Part shown: in pieces, positions 43,430 through 52,893 of the stretch | How positions within the stretch are numbered: position 1 is the first letter of the stretch | Layout: every line of letters begins with the position of its first letter | From: Exiguobacterium antarcticum DSM 14480 | GTDB lineage: Bacteria; Bacillota; Bacilli; Exiguobacteriales; Exiguobacteriaceae | DNA length: 64,000 nt | NCBI RefSeq assembly: GCF_000685865.1 | Contig: NZ_JMKS01000005.1 | Coordinates: 558,001-622,000 of the forward strand | Direction: 5' to 3' | Made by a program: the position numbers and the translations under genes | Notes under the pieces: model-generated | Database searches by the model: none | Told to the model about the DNA's origin: nothing | The model's input: the letters and a program-made list of their open reading frames with translations, nothing else

Positions 43430-44592
43430 ATCTGCTTAGCTTGAGTAGCAACTTATTGCTCGCATCTTTTATCTTATATCTGATCAGTACCGGTTTCTTT
43501 GCCGTTGCGACGAGCGGTAAGAAGGGACCAACACGTTCCGGAAAAATCGCTTTTTCACTCGCGATTCTTGGGTTTGCTGCCCAACTGGGTTACTTCTTTA
43601 CACGCTGGGCGGGGGCGGGTCACGTTCCGGTCTCGAACTTATATGAATATACGACATTCTTCGGCATGATGATGGTCCTTGGTTTCCTGATCGTGTACGG
43701 GATTTATCGCAACAACGTCCTTGGACTTGTCGCGATGCCGGTAGCCTTACTCGTCATCGCCTACGCGTCGATGTTCCCGGATGAAGTGCAACCGTTGATT
43801 CCAGCCTTACAAAGTGTTTGGCTGAAAATTCACGTCACGACAGCAGCACTCGGAGAAGGAATTCTTGCCGTCAGTTTTGCGACGGGCTTGTTGTATCTGA
43901 TCCACGCGACGGACTTTAGTAAAGAATCGAAAACACGGACGTGGCTCGAAGTCGTCATGTTTTCACTTGCATGTGTCGTCGGTTATATCGTCGTTGGTCT
44001 ATTGTTCAACGCACTTGGCACAAACTCAACGATTGAATATGTCGCGAAAAATGGTGCGACGATGCAACATGAGTACACGATGCCGGTCTTAACGGGTCCT
44101 GAAAACGGGAAAATCATCTCCGGTTCAGGTGCTGTCGCTGAATTACCGAACTTCCTCAATGCCAATAAAGTCAATACGGTCTTATGGTCATTGATTGGTG
44201 GGGTAGTCTTGTACGCCTTACTCCGGTTCGTCATTTTACGGAAACGTCTCGCAGAGAGCTTAAAGCCGATTGCGCGCAAAATCGATCTTGAGACAGCGGA
44301 TGAAATCAGTTACCGCGCGATTGCAATCGGATTACCAATCTTCATTCTTGGTGGTTTGATCTTCGCGATGATTTGGGCACAGATGGCATGGAGCCGTTAC
44401 TGGGGCTGGGATCCAAAAGAAGTATGGGCACTGATTACGATGCTCTTCTACGTCTTTTATCTGCACATGCGCATACAGCGTGGTTGGATTGGCAAAAAAT
44501 CAGCCTGGTTATGTGTCGGCGGATTCGCGGTCATCATGTTTAACCTCGTCTTCGTCAATCTGGTGGTAGCCGGTCTTCACTCGTACGCTTAA
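43426..44592 (+). CDS. resC: Cytochrome c biogenesis protein ResC (CcsA)
   Basis: 388 residues, about eight membrane helices. The haem-handling tryptophan-rich motif MAWSRYWGWDPKEVWALITM is complete, with conserved His in VWLKIHVTTAALGEG and VVAGLHSYA and in VPVSNLYEYTTFFG. Partner of ResB in the system II cytochrome c synthetase. A structured terminator follows, separating it from resDE. Confidence 0.94.
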   Translation: MNLLSLSSNLLLASFILYLISTGFFAVATSGKKGPTRSGKIAFSLAILGFAAQLGYFFTRWAGAGHVPVSNLYEYTTFFGMMMVLGFLIVYGIYRNNVLGLVAMPVALLVIAYASMFPDEVQPLIPALQSVWLKIHVTTAALGEGILAVSFATGLLYLIHATDFSKESKTRTWLEVVMFSLACVVGYIVVGLLFNALGTNSTIEYVAKNGATMQHEYTMPVLTGPENGKIISGSGAVAELPNFLNANKVNTVLWSLIGGVVLYALLRFVILRKRLAESLKPIARKIDLETADEISYRAIAIGLPIFILGGLIFAMIWAQMAWSRYWGWDPKEVWALITMLFYVFYLHMRIQRGWIGKKSAWLCVGGFAVIMFNLVFVNLVVAGLHSYA

Positions 44593-44602
44593 TGAGTGAG
44601 GA

Positions 44603-44709
44603 AGAAATAGCAGCATCATCCAGGATGGGTGACGGAAGAACATTTCCGTTTCTCATCCTTTTTGGTGAGGTCAATTGGAATTCCAAGGTCGAAGACGCTA
44701 TTTCTTTTT
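44603..44709 (+). terminator. Nested hairpin/terminator region between resC and resD
   Basis: GAAATAGC (44604-44611) pairs with GCTATTTC (44697-44704) across 85 bases. Inside, AGGATG...CATCCT with ACGGAA/TTCCGT and a TTTTT exit (44622-44664) is a terminator on its own, and TTGGAATTCCAA (44675-44686) is a perfect palindrome. The outer stem is followed by TTTTTG. Confidence 0.7.
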
Positions 44710-44777
44710 GTTTCATAGTATACTAGAAGAGTAGTAGGATAGAGCTAGATAGATTAGTTTATGGGAGGAATCAACTG

Positions 44778-45494
44778 ATGTCAGAAGAAGCGCGTATTTT
44801 AGTCGTCGATGACGAGGAACGGATTCGACGTTTATTAAAAATGTATCTCGAACGTGAGAATTTTACGATTGAAGAAGCGGATAACGGAGAAACAGCTCTC
44901 GAGATGGCGCTTGAGACAGAATATGATGTGATTCTACTTGATTTGATGATGCCGAAGCTTGATGGGATGCAGGTCTGTGAAGAACTACGGAAGACAAAAG
45001 CGACACCAATCGTCATGCTGACGGCAAAAGGGGAAGAGACGAACCGCGTCCACGGCTTTGAGATGGGGGCGGACGATTATATCGTCAAACCGTTCAGTCC
45101 ACGCGAAGTCGTCTTACGGGTCAAGGCCATCTTGCGTCGTGCGAGTGCGACGAAGTTTTTACACACGGACGCGAAAACAAAAGATGTCATCGTCTTCCCG
45201 CATTTGACGATCGACAATGATGCTCACCGTGTCACGGTCGAGTCACAGGAAGTCAACTTGACACCAAAAGAATACGAATTGCTATATTTCCTTGCGAAAC
45301 AGACGGACAAAGTCTTTTCACGTGAGCAATTGTTAAAAGAAGTTTGGAATTACGAGTTTTTCGGCGACTTACGGACAGTCGATACCCATGTCAAACGGTT
45401 ACGTGAAAAATTGAACCGCCTGTCACCAAGTGCGGCTCAGATGATTACGACAGTTTGGGGTGTCGGCTATAAGTTCGAGAACCATCCTGCTTGA
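44778..45494 (+). CDS. resD: Response regulator ResD
   Basis: 238 residues, OmpR/PhoB type. Receiver with D11/D12, phospho-acceptor D55 (VILLDLMMPKLDG) and K in YIVKPFSPREVV, then a winged-helix DNA-binding domain (LTPKEYELLYFLAKQ, VDTHVKRLREKL). ResDE controls aerobic and anaerobic respiration genes, including resABC, in Bacillus. GGGAGGAATC precedes the start. Overlap of frames with resE indicates translational coupling. Confidence 0.94.
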   Translation: MSEEARILVVDDEERIRRLLKMYLERENFTIEEADNGETALEMALETEYDVILLDLMMPKLDGMQVCEELRKTKATPIVMLTAKGEETNRVHGFEMGADDYIVKPFSPREVVLRVKAILRRASATKFLHTDAKTKDVIVFPHLTIDNDAHRVTVESQEVNLTPKEYELLYFLAKQTDKVFSREQLLKEVWNYEFFGDLRTVDTHVKRLREKLNRLSPSAAQMITTVWGVGYKFENHPA

Positions 45495-45496
45495 CG

Positions 45497-47224
45497 ATGA
45501 AATGGCTACAGAGTGTCGTCATCAAACTATGGGGAACGATTTTATTACTTGTTTCCGTCGTCTTGATTGCCTTGACGATTTTGTTACTCGAATTCTTTAA
45601 TTCGTTTCATATCGAACAAGAACGGGGTCATCTGGCGAAACTCGGTCAGCAGGTCGAAACCGTTATTCAAGCCCACAGTGGTCTGGAGGAAGGTTCGGCG
45701 ACCGCAATCGAAATTACCGATATCTATGGCGCGACATTGATTGCGACAACGAAGGAAGATACGGTCGAAACGAACATCTCGGAAGAGAAGGCAACGCGAA
45801 TCATCAAGGAACTGGAACGGCAAAACTGGAAAGCCGTTGATGGTGAAGAAGGGGAGACGGCGATCGGGAACTATGAGACGTTTGACGGAAAAGCAGCACT
45901 GGCTTACCGGGCGCCCTTCATCACCGAAAGTGGCAGCGGAACGATGTATCTGATTGAACAGTTGACGAACATCGAACAGGCAAACGAAGGGGCGCGTCAG
46001 ATCATTCAACTCTGTGTGTTGCTTGCCATCATCGGCACGACGGTGTTTGCCTTTTTCCTTTCCACCCGCATTACAGCGCCGCTCCGAACGATTCGGCAAG
46101 CGGTCGTCGAAGCCGGCGAAGGGAAATTCGATCAGAGTCTGACGCAACGATCCCGTGATGAGATCGGTGATTTGGCGTTAGCCTTCAATGAAATGAGCAG
46201 TCAGCTCAATCAATATGTCACGGATCTCGACAAAGAGCGGCATTTGTTATCGTCGATCTTAAAATGTATGGCGGACGGTGTCCTGACCTTCTCTGACTCG
46301 GGCGAGTTGCTCGCGACCAACCCACCAGCAGAGGCATTCCTCGCGGGAGCACCGGTTCCGGATGAATTGATTGAACTGTTTCAGACGGTCATGCGTAAAG
46401 AAACGGAGATGACGGTTTCTTTCGAACGCGAAGGTCGGTACTACATCATCATCGTCAGTCCGTTGCTTGAGCAGGAAGAACAGATCGGTGCCGTCGCCGT
46501 CTTACGGGACATGACGGAAGCGCAGCAACTTGAGAAGATGCGCGCCGATTTTGTCGCCAACGTCAGTCATGAGTTACGGACACCTCTCGTCATGTTACAG
46601 GGCTACTCGGAAGCAATCGTCGATGGAATGACAGAAAGTGACGAGGCCACAAAAGAGTTCGCCTCGATCATCTATGACGAATCGCAACGGCTGTCGCGTC
46701 TCGTCAACGACCTGCTTGACCTTGCCCGGATGGAAGCCGGATATCAGGAACAACGGGTGGAATTAATCGAAGCTGTTCCATTTGCCAAACGAATGATTAA
46801 AAAATTCAAGCAGATGGGTCTGGAAAAACGGGTGTCCTTTGAAGTCGTCGGACCGAATGTCCAATTTGAAGCCGATCCGGATCAAATGGATCAGGTGATG
46901 ACGAATTTACTTGGAAATGCGTTACGTTATACGGAAGATGGTCAAATCAAGATTGAAATCGTGGAAGATAGGGAAACTATATCTTTATCTGTAATTGATT
47001 CGGGAGACGGGATTCCGGAAGAAGATGTCCCGTTTGTGTTTGACCGTTTTTATAAAGCGGATAAAGCACGGACACGTGGCAAAACAGGGACGGGGATTGG
47101 TCTTGCGATCGTCGCTAACGTCGTTCGGTCACACGATGGTGAAGTCCAAGTCGAAAGTGAACTTGGAAAAGGCTCTGTGTTCCGAATTCAATTACCAAAA
47201 AAACAAAGGAAGCGAACTTTATGA
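45497..47224 (+). CDS. resE: Sensor histidine kinase ResE
   Basis: About 575 residues. Two membrane helices (about 10-30 and 170-190) enclose an extracytoplasmic sensor; then HAMP, a PAS domain (HLLSSILKCMADGVLTFSDS), HisKA with NVSHELRTPLVMLQGYSE, and HATPase with NLLGNALRY, DSGDGIPEED and GTGIGLAIV. The ATG at 45497 (MKWLQSVVIKLW) matches B. subtilis ResE better than a TTG at 45491 overlapping the resD stop. Autophosphorylates and controls ResD. Confidence 0.93.
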   Translation: MKWLQSVVIKLWGTILLLVSVVLIALTILLLEFFNSFHIEQERGHLAKLGQQVETVIQAHSGLEEGSATAIEITDIYGATLIATTKEDTVETNISEEKATRIIKELERQNWKAVDGEEGETAIGNYETFDGKAALAYRAPFITESGSGTMYLIEQLTNIEQANEGARQIIQLCVLLAIIGTTVFAFFLSTRITAPLRTIRQAVVEAGEGKFDQSLTQRSRDEIGDLALAFNEMSSQLNQYVTDLDKERHLLSSILKCMADGVLTFSDSGELLATNPPAEAFLAGAPVPDELIELFQTVMRKETEMTVSFEREGRYYIIIVSPLLEQEEQIGAVAVLRDMTEAQQLEKMRADFVANVSHELRTPLVMLQGYSEAIVDGMTESDEATKEFASIIYDESQRLSRLVNDLLDLARMEAGYQEQRVELIEAVPFAKRMIKKFKQMGLEKRVSFEVVGPNVQFEADPDQMDQVMTNLLGNALRYTEDGQIKIEIVEDRETISLSVIDSGDGIPEEDVPFVFDRFYKADKARTRGKTGTGIGLAIVANVVRSHDGEVQVESELGKGSVFRIQLPKKQRKRTL

Positions 47225-47237
47225 TTCGCTTCCTTTC
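47205..47237 (+). terminator. Hairpin overlapping the resE stop codon
   Basis: AAAGGAAGCGAA pairs with TTCGCTTCCTTT; the last four resE codons lie inside. There is no T-run behind it, so it may attenuate or stabilise the message rather than terminate fully. Confidence 0.6.
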
Positions 47238-47255
47238 GCTATAGGAGTGAGTCGT

Positions 47256-47807
47256 TTGAAAATTTATACTAAATCAGGTGATGATGGGGATACATCGCTC
47301 GTCGGCGGACGGGTCAAAAAAAATGACGTCCGGATCACATTGATGGGAGAGCTCGACGAATTAAATAGTTTTGTCGGTCTAGCCCGGACGAAAGCAACTT
47401 CGATTGAAGTGAAGGAACAACTGACGGTCATTCAGCACGTCTTATTTGATTGTGGCAGTGACCTGATGTACGTCGAACAAAAACCATCTCGTCTCAGCGC
47501 AACGGCAACGGATGATCTTGAAAGTTGGATTGACAGCTTGACCGTCTTGTCCCCCCCGCTCGATAAGTTCATTTTACCCGGAGGAACTGAAGCAGCAGCT
47601 TGTCTCCATGTCGCACGGACGGTTTGTCGACGGGTCGAGCGAGCGATGATTGACGTCGAACAGGCGCATCATCTGTTACCGTTCATCAATCGGTTAAGTG
47701 ATTTCTTCTTTACGGCAGCGCGGTATGAAAATGCCGTCAATCAAAAAGCAGACATCGAATACTTGCGAAGCGCACATGTATTCAAACGAAAGGGTGGAGA
47801 AGCATGA
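47256..47807 (+). CDS. Cob(I)alamin adenosyltransferase, PduO/YvqK type
   Basis: 183 residues from TTG 47256 after AGGAGTGAG. The frame extends far upstream inside resE but MKIYTKSGDDGDTSLVGGRV is the family start. Other hallmarks are LSATATDDLESWIDSL, FILPGGTEAAACLHVARTVCRRVERAM and INRLSDFFFTAARY. Transfers the adenosyl group of ATP to cob(I)alamin. No cobalamin pathway or B12 enzyme is near. The stop overlaps the next gene by four bases, so it is coupled to the ymfF-ymfH pair. Confidence 0.93.
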   Translation: MKIYTKSGDDGDTSLVGGRVKKNDVRITLMGELDELNSFVGLARTKATSIEVKEQLTVIQHVLFDCGSDLMYVEQKPSRLSATATDDLESWIDSLTVLSPPLDKFILPGGTEAAACLHVARTVCRRVERAMIDVEQAHHLLPFINRLSDFFFTAARYENAVNQKADIEYLRSAHVFKRKGGEA

Positions 47808-49057
47808 GTCAGTCATTTCAAACCTGGAAAAAACAAGGAACGACGTTTCATCTCGTTCCGACCGAAAAATTCAAGACGACGACGGTCCTCGTCACGTTTT
47901 CCGCACCACTTGAAGAACAGACCTTGACGAGCCGGGCATTGCTGCCTTATATCATGGAGAAATCGACAGCGGCCTATCCGTCGATGAAAGCCTTACGCGA
48001 ACCGCTCGAAACATTGTATGATGCCGGGTTATACGCGGATGCCTCGAAGTTTGGAGAAGAACATGTCATCTCCTTCCAACTCGATATCGTACGCGGCGAC
48101 CTTGTCCGTCATGAGACACTTCTCGAAGAAGCCCTTGATCTACTTGAACAGATGATCTTTTATCCCGACTTGACGGAAGGCGGTTTCCGCGAACAGTTCG
48201 TCAAACAGGAAAAACGGTTGCATGCGTTACGGATCAGTTCGTTGTATGACGATAAGATGCGTTTTGCGCAACAGCGTCTACTCGAATTGATGGCACCAGG
48301 AGAAGCCGTGTCCCTGCCGTCACTCGGGACGTTAGAAGCACTTGAACAGATCACACCGGCTTCGTTACGCGATACATACCGCTCGATGGTCGAAGAAGAC
48401 CGAATCGACGTTTTTGTCGTCGGTCATGTCACGCAAGACGAGATGGAAGATGCCTTGTCGTTCTTACCATCACATGCTGAAAAGGTCAGCCATTACATTC
48501 CGGCTCAAAAACAAGTCGCGGGTGTCAAACGATCGTCTGAGACCCAACCGATCAAACAGGGGAAATTACACTTAGGCTACCGGGTAGCGGTTGATCCGAC
48601 GTCAGTTGATTCGATTCGGATGCAAATCGTCAACGGTTTATTTGGTGGATTCCCCCACTCGAAGCTGTTTATGAATGTCCGTGAAAAAGAGAGTTTGGCC
48701 TATTATGCGGCGTCGCGGTATGCGGCTCTGAATGGTGCCTTATATGTGTATGCTGGTGTCGAGACGAAACAGGCGGAGCGAGCAGAAACGATCATCGCTG
48801 AACAGTTGACGGATTTGAAAGCCGGAGTGTTCACGGATGAAGAGTTGACGCAAACAAAAGCGATGCTGATCAATGCACGTCGTCAGATTCTCGATCAGCC
48901 CGGTCAATTGATCGGGTGGTTAAATGGATCAAAAATGCGTGGACTGACACTGGAAGACGAGATTCATATCATTGAGACGGCGACCCGGGAAGATGTCGTC
49001 CGGTTGGCAGCGACAATCGAACTGGAAGCCGTTTATCTATTGCGAGGTGAAGAATAA
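47804..49057 (+). CDS. M16-family peptidase-like protein, non-catalytic (YmfF-like)
   Basis: 417 residues with the two-lobed M16 peptidase fold (AYPSMKALREPLETLYDAGLYAD early; KLFMNVREKESLAYYAASR late), but no HxxEH zinc motif is present. It should form the inactive partner of the following gene product, as in other paired M16 systems. One base overlap with ymfH. Function in Bacillales is not firmly known. Confidence 0.9.
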   Translation: MSQSFQTWKKQGTTFHLVPTEKFKTTTVLVTFSAPLEEQTLTSRALLPYIMEKSTAAYPSMKALREPLETLYDAGLYADASKFGEEHVISFQLDIVRGDLVRHETLLEEALDLLEQMIFYPDLTEGGFREQFVKQEKRLHALRISSLYDDKMRFAQQRLLELMAPGEAVSLPSLGTLEALEQITPASLRDTYRSMVEEDRIDVFVVGHVTQDEMEDALSFLPSHAEKVSHYIPAQKQVAGVKRSSETQPIKQGKLHLGYRVAVDPTSVDSIRMQIVNGLFGGFPHSKLFMNVREKESLAYYAASRYAALNGALYVYAGVETKQAERAETIIAEQLTDLKAGVFTDEELTQTKAMLINARRQILDQPGQLIGWLNGSKMRGLTLEDEIHIIETATREDVVRLAATIELEAVYLLRGEE

Positions 49058-50325
49058 TGGAACAGGTAACGTATCACGATACAGACGAAACCGTTTTTTT
49101 TGAACAGCTCGATAACGGACTAACCGTTTATCTTCTTCAGAAAAAAGGTTATGAAAAAACATATGCGACGTTCACGACCCGGTACGGATCGATTGATAAT
49201 CGCTTTAAAAAAGATGGCGATTGGGTCAATGTACCGGACGGGATTGCTCATTTCCTCGAGCACAAGATGTTTGAGTCGGAGCAAGGTGACGTCTTCCAAC
49301 AGTTTGGCCGGCTCGGTGCTTCGGCCAATGCCTTTACGTCGTTTTCCCGGACCGCCTATCTGTTCTCGGCGACTTCATTGATTGAGCAAAATCTCGAAAC
49401 GTTGATTGATTTCGTCCAAGATCCGTACTTTACGGCAGAAAGTGTGGAAAAGGAAAAAGGAATCATCACCCAAGAAATTCAGATGTATCAAGATAATCCG
49501 GGATGGCGTCTGTTCTTTGGTCTGATTGAATCGATGTACGCCAAACATCCGGTCCGGATCGACATCGCGGGAACACCGGAATCAATCAATCAAATCACGG
49601 CGGAAGACCTCTACACGTGTTACCAGACGTTTTACCACCCGTCGAACATGGTTCTGTTCGTCGTCGGAAATATCGACCCGGCAGAAACATTAGATCTGAT
49701 CAAAGCAAATCAGGCGAAAAAGAATTATGCGGATCGTCCGGCAATCGAACGGGATTACGGCGTTGAACCCAAAGCCGTTGCCCGGAAACGAGTGGAGCTG
49801 GAACTCGACGTCAAGACACCTAAAGTGTTGATTGGTTATAAAGATACGTCACTTGGTGGCGAAGAGCAGCTGCGTCGTGAACTGACGAGCGAACTGTTGT
49901 TACATCTGTTGTTCGATCAGACGTCTTCGACGTACCTTGCGTTGTACGAAGATGGTTTGATTGACGATACATTCAGCTTCGATTACTCGAGTGAAGAAGA
50001 ATTCGCCTTTGCGACATTCGGGATGGAAACGGAAGATCCGGATCGTTTCATTACAGCGTATGAAAAATTATTAGCGGCCCGTCCAGCGTTCGAAGAGACG
50101 GAAGTCGTTCGCAAACGAAACATGATGCAAGGAAAATTCCTCCGGGCACTTAATTCACCGGAATTCATTGCGAATCAGTTTTCGCGTCATGCGTTAGCCG
50201 GGACGAACTTGTTTACGTTACCGACGTTGATCGCATCCATTACAAAAGAAGAAATCGAAGCCCGTTTTGACGAATTGTTTGCGCTTGAAAATCGTGCGAT
50301 TTCAATCGTCAAACCGTATGCTTGA
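49057..50325 (+). CDS. M16-family zinc peptidase (YmfH-like)
   Basis: 422 residues. The inverted zinc motif HFLEH is intact in DGIAHFLEHKMFES, with the distal Glu in EKGIITQEIQMYQDN. C-terminal lobe is present. Cytoplasmic, no signal peptide. Catalytic partner of the preceding YmfF-like protein. Starts on the last base of that gene. Substrate unknown; the pair may process a secreted peptide or factor. Confidence 0.91.
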   Translation: MEQVTYHDTDETVFFEQLDNGLTVYLLQKKGYEKTYATFTTRYGSIDNRFKKDGDWVNVPDGIAHFLEHKMFESEQGDVFQQFGRLGASANAFTSFSRTAYLFSATSLIEQNLETLIDFVQDPYFTAESVEKEKGIITQEIQMYQDNPGWRLFFGLIESMYAKHPVRIDIAGTPESINQITAEDLYTCYQTFYHPSNMVLFVVGNIDPAETLDLIKANQAKKNYADRPAIERDYGVEPKAVARKRVELELDVKTPKVLIGYKDTSLGGEEQLRRELTSELLLHLLFDQTSSTYLALYEDGLIDDTFSFDYSSEEEFAFATFGMETEDPDRFITAYEKLLAARPAFEETEVVRKRNMMQGKFLRALNSPEFIANQFSRHALAGTNLFTLPTLIASITKEEIEARFDELFALENRAISIVKPYA

Positions 50326-50328
50326 CCG

Positions 50329-51033
50329 ATGCGGATTTTAATTACGGGAGCGAGTGGCGCAATTGGTTGGGCGACCGTCTTACGTTTGGCGGCAGACGGG
50401 CATGAGCTGGTCTTGCACACCCACCAACGGCGACACGAACTCGAACAGATGGTAAAGCAATTGCCTGTGACGACAAAAATCGTCGCAGGCGATCTGTCTG
50501 ACCGGGAAAAATTGACAGCGTTTTGTGAAGCGTTGCCTGCAGTCGACGGATTCGTTCATATCGCCGGGACTAGTTTCAGTGGTCTGCTTGTCGATCAAGC
50601 GACACGCTCAATCGAAGCGATGATGACATTACACGTCGAGTCACTGATTCGTATTTCTCAGGCATTGACGAAAAAAAAAGCTTTTTCCGTACCGTTGTCC
50701 ATCGTCGTCGTCAGCAGTGTGTTAGGTGAGTTTGGTGCTGCCGGAGAAGTCGTCTATTCGACATGTAAGGCGGCACAACTTGGTTTCGTCAAGTCGTATA
50801 GTAAAGAGCTTGGCGCGATGAACGGACGTGTGAACGGCGTCACACCAGGGTGGATCGAGACACCGATGAACGCTGTTTTTTCAGAAGAAGACCGTCAACA
50901 GGCGATCGCAGAAATCCCGGCCGGTCGTTTCGGACAGGTCGAGGAAGTTGCATCAGCGATTACATATTTAATCCGTCAAGAGTCCGCCTATATGAATGGT
51001 GCCGTCCTCAAAATTGACGGTGGTTGGATGTAA
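50329..51033 (+). CDS. SDR family oxidoreductase (YmfI-like)
   Basis: 234 residues. Cofactor motif ITGASGAIGWATVLRL, HIAGTSFSG in place of NNAG, Ser in VVVSSVLGEFGAAGE and YxxxK in YSTCKAAQLG; GWIETPMN and NGAVLKIDGGWM end the classic SDR. FabG-like reductase with unknown substrate. Lies three bases after ymfH without a clear ribosome site, so translation is probably coupled. Confidence 0.9.
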   Translation: MRILITGASGAIGWATVLRLAADGHELVLHTHQRRHELEQMVKQLPVTTKIVAGDLSDREKLTAFCEALPAVDGFVHIAGTSFSGLLVDQATRSIEAMMTLHVESLIRISQALTKKKAFSVPLSIVVVSSVLGEFGAAGEVVYSTCKAAQLGFVKSYSKELGAMNGRVNGVTPGWIETPMNAVFSEEDRQQAIAEIPAGRFGQVEEVASAITYLIRQESAYMNGAVLKIDGGWM

Positions 51034-51126
51034 TCCGCTGAAATTTGGCAGGGGAATGCTTTTCATTTTTCAAAAAATCATTTAACATGAGGGATGGATA
51101 ACCGATTTTAAAGGGAGGCTTTGCGC

Positions 51127-51909
51127 GTGAGTGAATTCGAACAGTGGTATCTAGAGTACGAACTGAACGTCAATCGTCCCGGTATTTTAGGGGACATCGC
51201 GTCACTCATGGGGATGCTACATATCTCGATTGTCACGATCAATGGTGTCGATCACCAGCGGCGCGGCATGTTGTTGCAAACGAAGCAACCGGATCAGATC
51301 CCGCGACTCGCAGCCATCTTGAAGACGATGTCGACCATCGATGTGATCAAATTGCGTAAACCAAAATTACGCGACCGGATTGCGATTCGTCATGGACGTT
51401 ATATCGATCACAGTAGCGGCGAAATCAAAACGTTCCGATTCGTCCGGGAAGATTTGGGGATTCTCGTCGATTTCATGGCAGAGTTATGCAAACAGGATGG
51501 GCATCTGTTGATTGGAGTCCGAGGCATGCCACGGGTAGGGAAAACGGAATCGATTGTTGCCGCCAGTGTCAGTGCCAACAAAAAGTGGTTGTTCCTCTCG
51601 TCGACGTTGATCAAACAGACCGTTCGGACGTCACTGTTTGATGATGAACGGACAGGTGATTATGTTTATATCATCGATGCCCTCGTCTCCCAACGACACT
51701 TTGATGAACGACATTGGCAAATCTTACGTGAAGTCATGCGGTTACCCGCCACGAAAATCGTCGAACACCCGGACGCTTTTGTTAAATCAAGCGAATATAC
51801 GTGGGATGATTTTGATTACATCATTGAACTACGCAACACGACCGAAGAAATCATTGTCACCGAACCACCGCGGGCCCATGGAGGGAACGATTGGTTCAAT
51901 TTCGAATAA
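51127..51909 (+). CDS. DUF3388 protein (YmfK-like), ACT-like plus P-loop
   Basis: 260 residues from GTG 51127, eight bases after GGAGG; a TTG at 51121 is too close. N-terminal part resembles an ACT-like domain (YELNVNRPGILGDIASLMGML). A Walker-A-like GVRGMPRVGKTES lies near 140-152. DUF3388 is confined to Bacillales and has no known function; the position between ymfI and rodZ is conserved. The B. subtilis ymfJ gene normally in between is missing. Confidence 0.85.
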   Translation: MSEFEQWYLEYELNVNRPGILGDIASLMGMLHISIVTINGVDHQRRGMLLQTKQPDQIPRLAAILKTMSTIDVIKLRKPKLRDRIAIRHGRYIDHSSGEIKTFRFVREDLGILVDFMAELCKQDGHLLIGVRGMPRVGKTESIVAASVSANKKWLFLSSTLIKQTVRTSLFDDERTGDYVYIIDALVSQRHFDERHWQILREVMRLPATKIVEHPDAFVKSSEYTWDDFDYIIELRNTTEEIIVTEPPRAHGGNDWFNFE

Positions 51910-51936
51910 GTATTGAAAATGGAAGGTGTGTTACCG

Positions 51937-52830
51937 ATGACCGAGCTCGGAACCTACTTAAAGGAGCAGCGGGAGACATTAGGTATCTCTCTCGAACAAA
52001 TCCAAAGTACAACTAAAATTCAAAAACGTTACATCACTGCGATTGAAGAAGGCGATTATAAACAATTGCCAGGTGCCTTTTATGCACGGGCATTCATCAA
52101 AACGTATGCAGAAGCACTTGGGCTGGATGTCGATGAAGTGTTTGCCACGTATAAACGTGATTTACCGGAACCAGAAACACAGCCGGTCGTCGAATTGTCT
52201 CGCCGAGCGACCTATTCGAAATCGACGGCGCCGAAGAAAAGTGTCGCCAAACGCTGGATTCCGAATATCATCATCATTGCCTTGATTTTTGCGATCGGAG
52301 TCGCCCTGTACTACGGATTCCAGGCATTCCGTGATGGCGATGATACGACGACGTCTACACCTCCACAAAGTGAAGTCACGATTGATGAAGGGGACGCACC
52401 AAGCGAGGAAGCCAACACCCCGGTAGCGGAGGAGCCGAAGGAAGAACCGGCGAAAGAAGAAACCGTGCCTGTCAAAAAAGAAGAGAAAAAACCATTGCCT
52501 GTCAAAACGACGGTTGGTCAAGATATCACCTATGAAGTGCCGGCGGATGATACAATGAGTGTAACGATCCGCATCAAAAAAGATGCCTCACCGTCTCCGT
52601 TTGTCGGTGTTCGTGATACGTCGCTAGAAGGGGAGGCACTTGCCCCAGACCACATCAATGCGTCCGATCCGAACCCGATTGTCGTCAAAAACGCCAAAAC
52701 GGATGTGATTCGGATTCGGGTTGGTTCCATCAAAGGGATTGATCGGATTCTCGTTAATGATCAGGAGCTTAAGCTTAACCGCTCCCTCCTCGTTCAGAAC
52801 ATTTATTTAAAGAAAGTAGCCACGCCGTAA
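51937..52830 (+). CDS. rodZ: RodZ-like cytoskeletal/HTH membrane protein (YmfM)
   Basis: About 297 residues. Cro/CI-type helix-turn-helix (LGTYLKEQRETLGISLEQIQ, AIEEGDYKQLPGAFYARAF) at 1-75, a single membrane helix (about 115-135), a Pro/Glu/Lys-rich extracellular linker, and a C-terminal DUF4115 beta domain. RodZ binds MreB and helps maintain rod shape. The ATG at 51937 after GGAAGGTG fits the family; upstream ATG codons at 51913 and 51919 are less likely. Confidence 0.88.
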   Translation: MTELGTYLKEQRETLGISLEQIQSTTKIQKRYITAIEEGDYKQLPGAFYARAFIKTYAEALGLDVDEVFATYKRDLPEPETQPVVELSRRATYSKSTAPKKSVAKRWIPNIIIIALIFAIGVALYYGFQAFRDGDDTTTSTPPQSEVTIDEGDAPSEEANTPVAEEPKEEPAKEETVPVKKEEKKPLPVKTTVGQDITYEVPADDTMSVTIRIKKDASPSPFVGVRDTSLEGEALAPDHINASDPNPIVVKNAKTDVIRIRVGSIKGIDRILVNDQELKLNRSLLVQNIYLKKVATP

Positions 52831-52865
52831 GGCGTGTCTTCTTCATGTCAGCAGGATGCTGGCAT
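52821..52865 (+). other. Two consecutive hairpins between rodZ and pgsA
   Basis: CACGCC/GGCGTG around GTAA (52821-52836), which contains the rodZ stop, is followed by ATGTCAGCA/TGCTGGCAT around GGA (52845-52865). The first has a weak TCTTCTTC exit. The pgsA ribosome site AAGGAGGG starts 12 bases after the second. Confidence 0.55.
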
Positions 52866-52893
52866 ACATAACTCGAAAAGGAGGGATACGAGA

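Noticed and set aside
45584-46147. 187-residue minus-strand frame opposite resE
   Set aside because: Antisense shadow of a clear histidine kinase gene, with His/Arg/Phe-rich composition typical of such frames.
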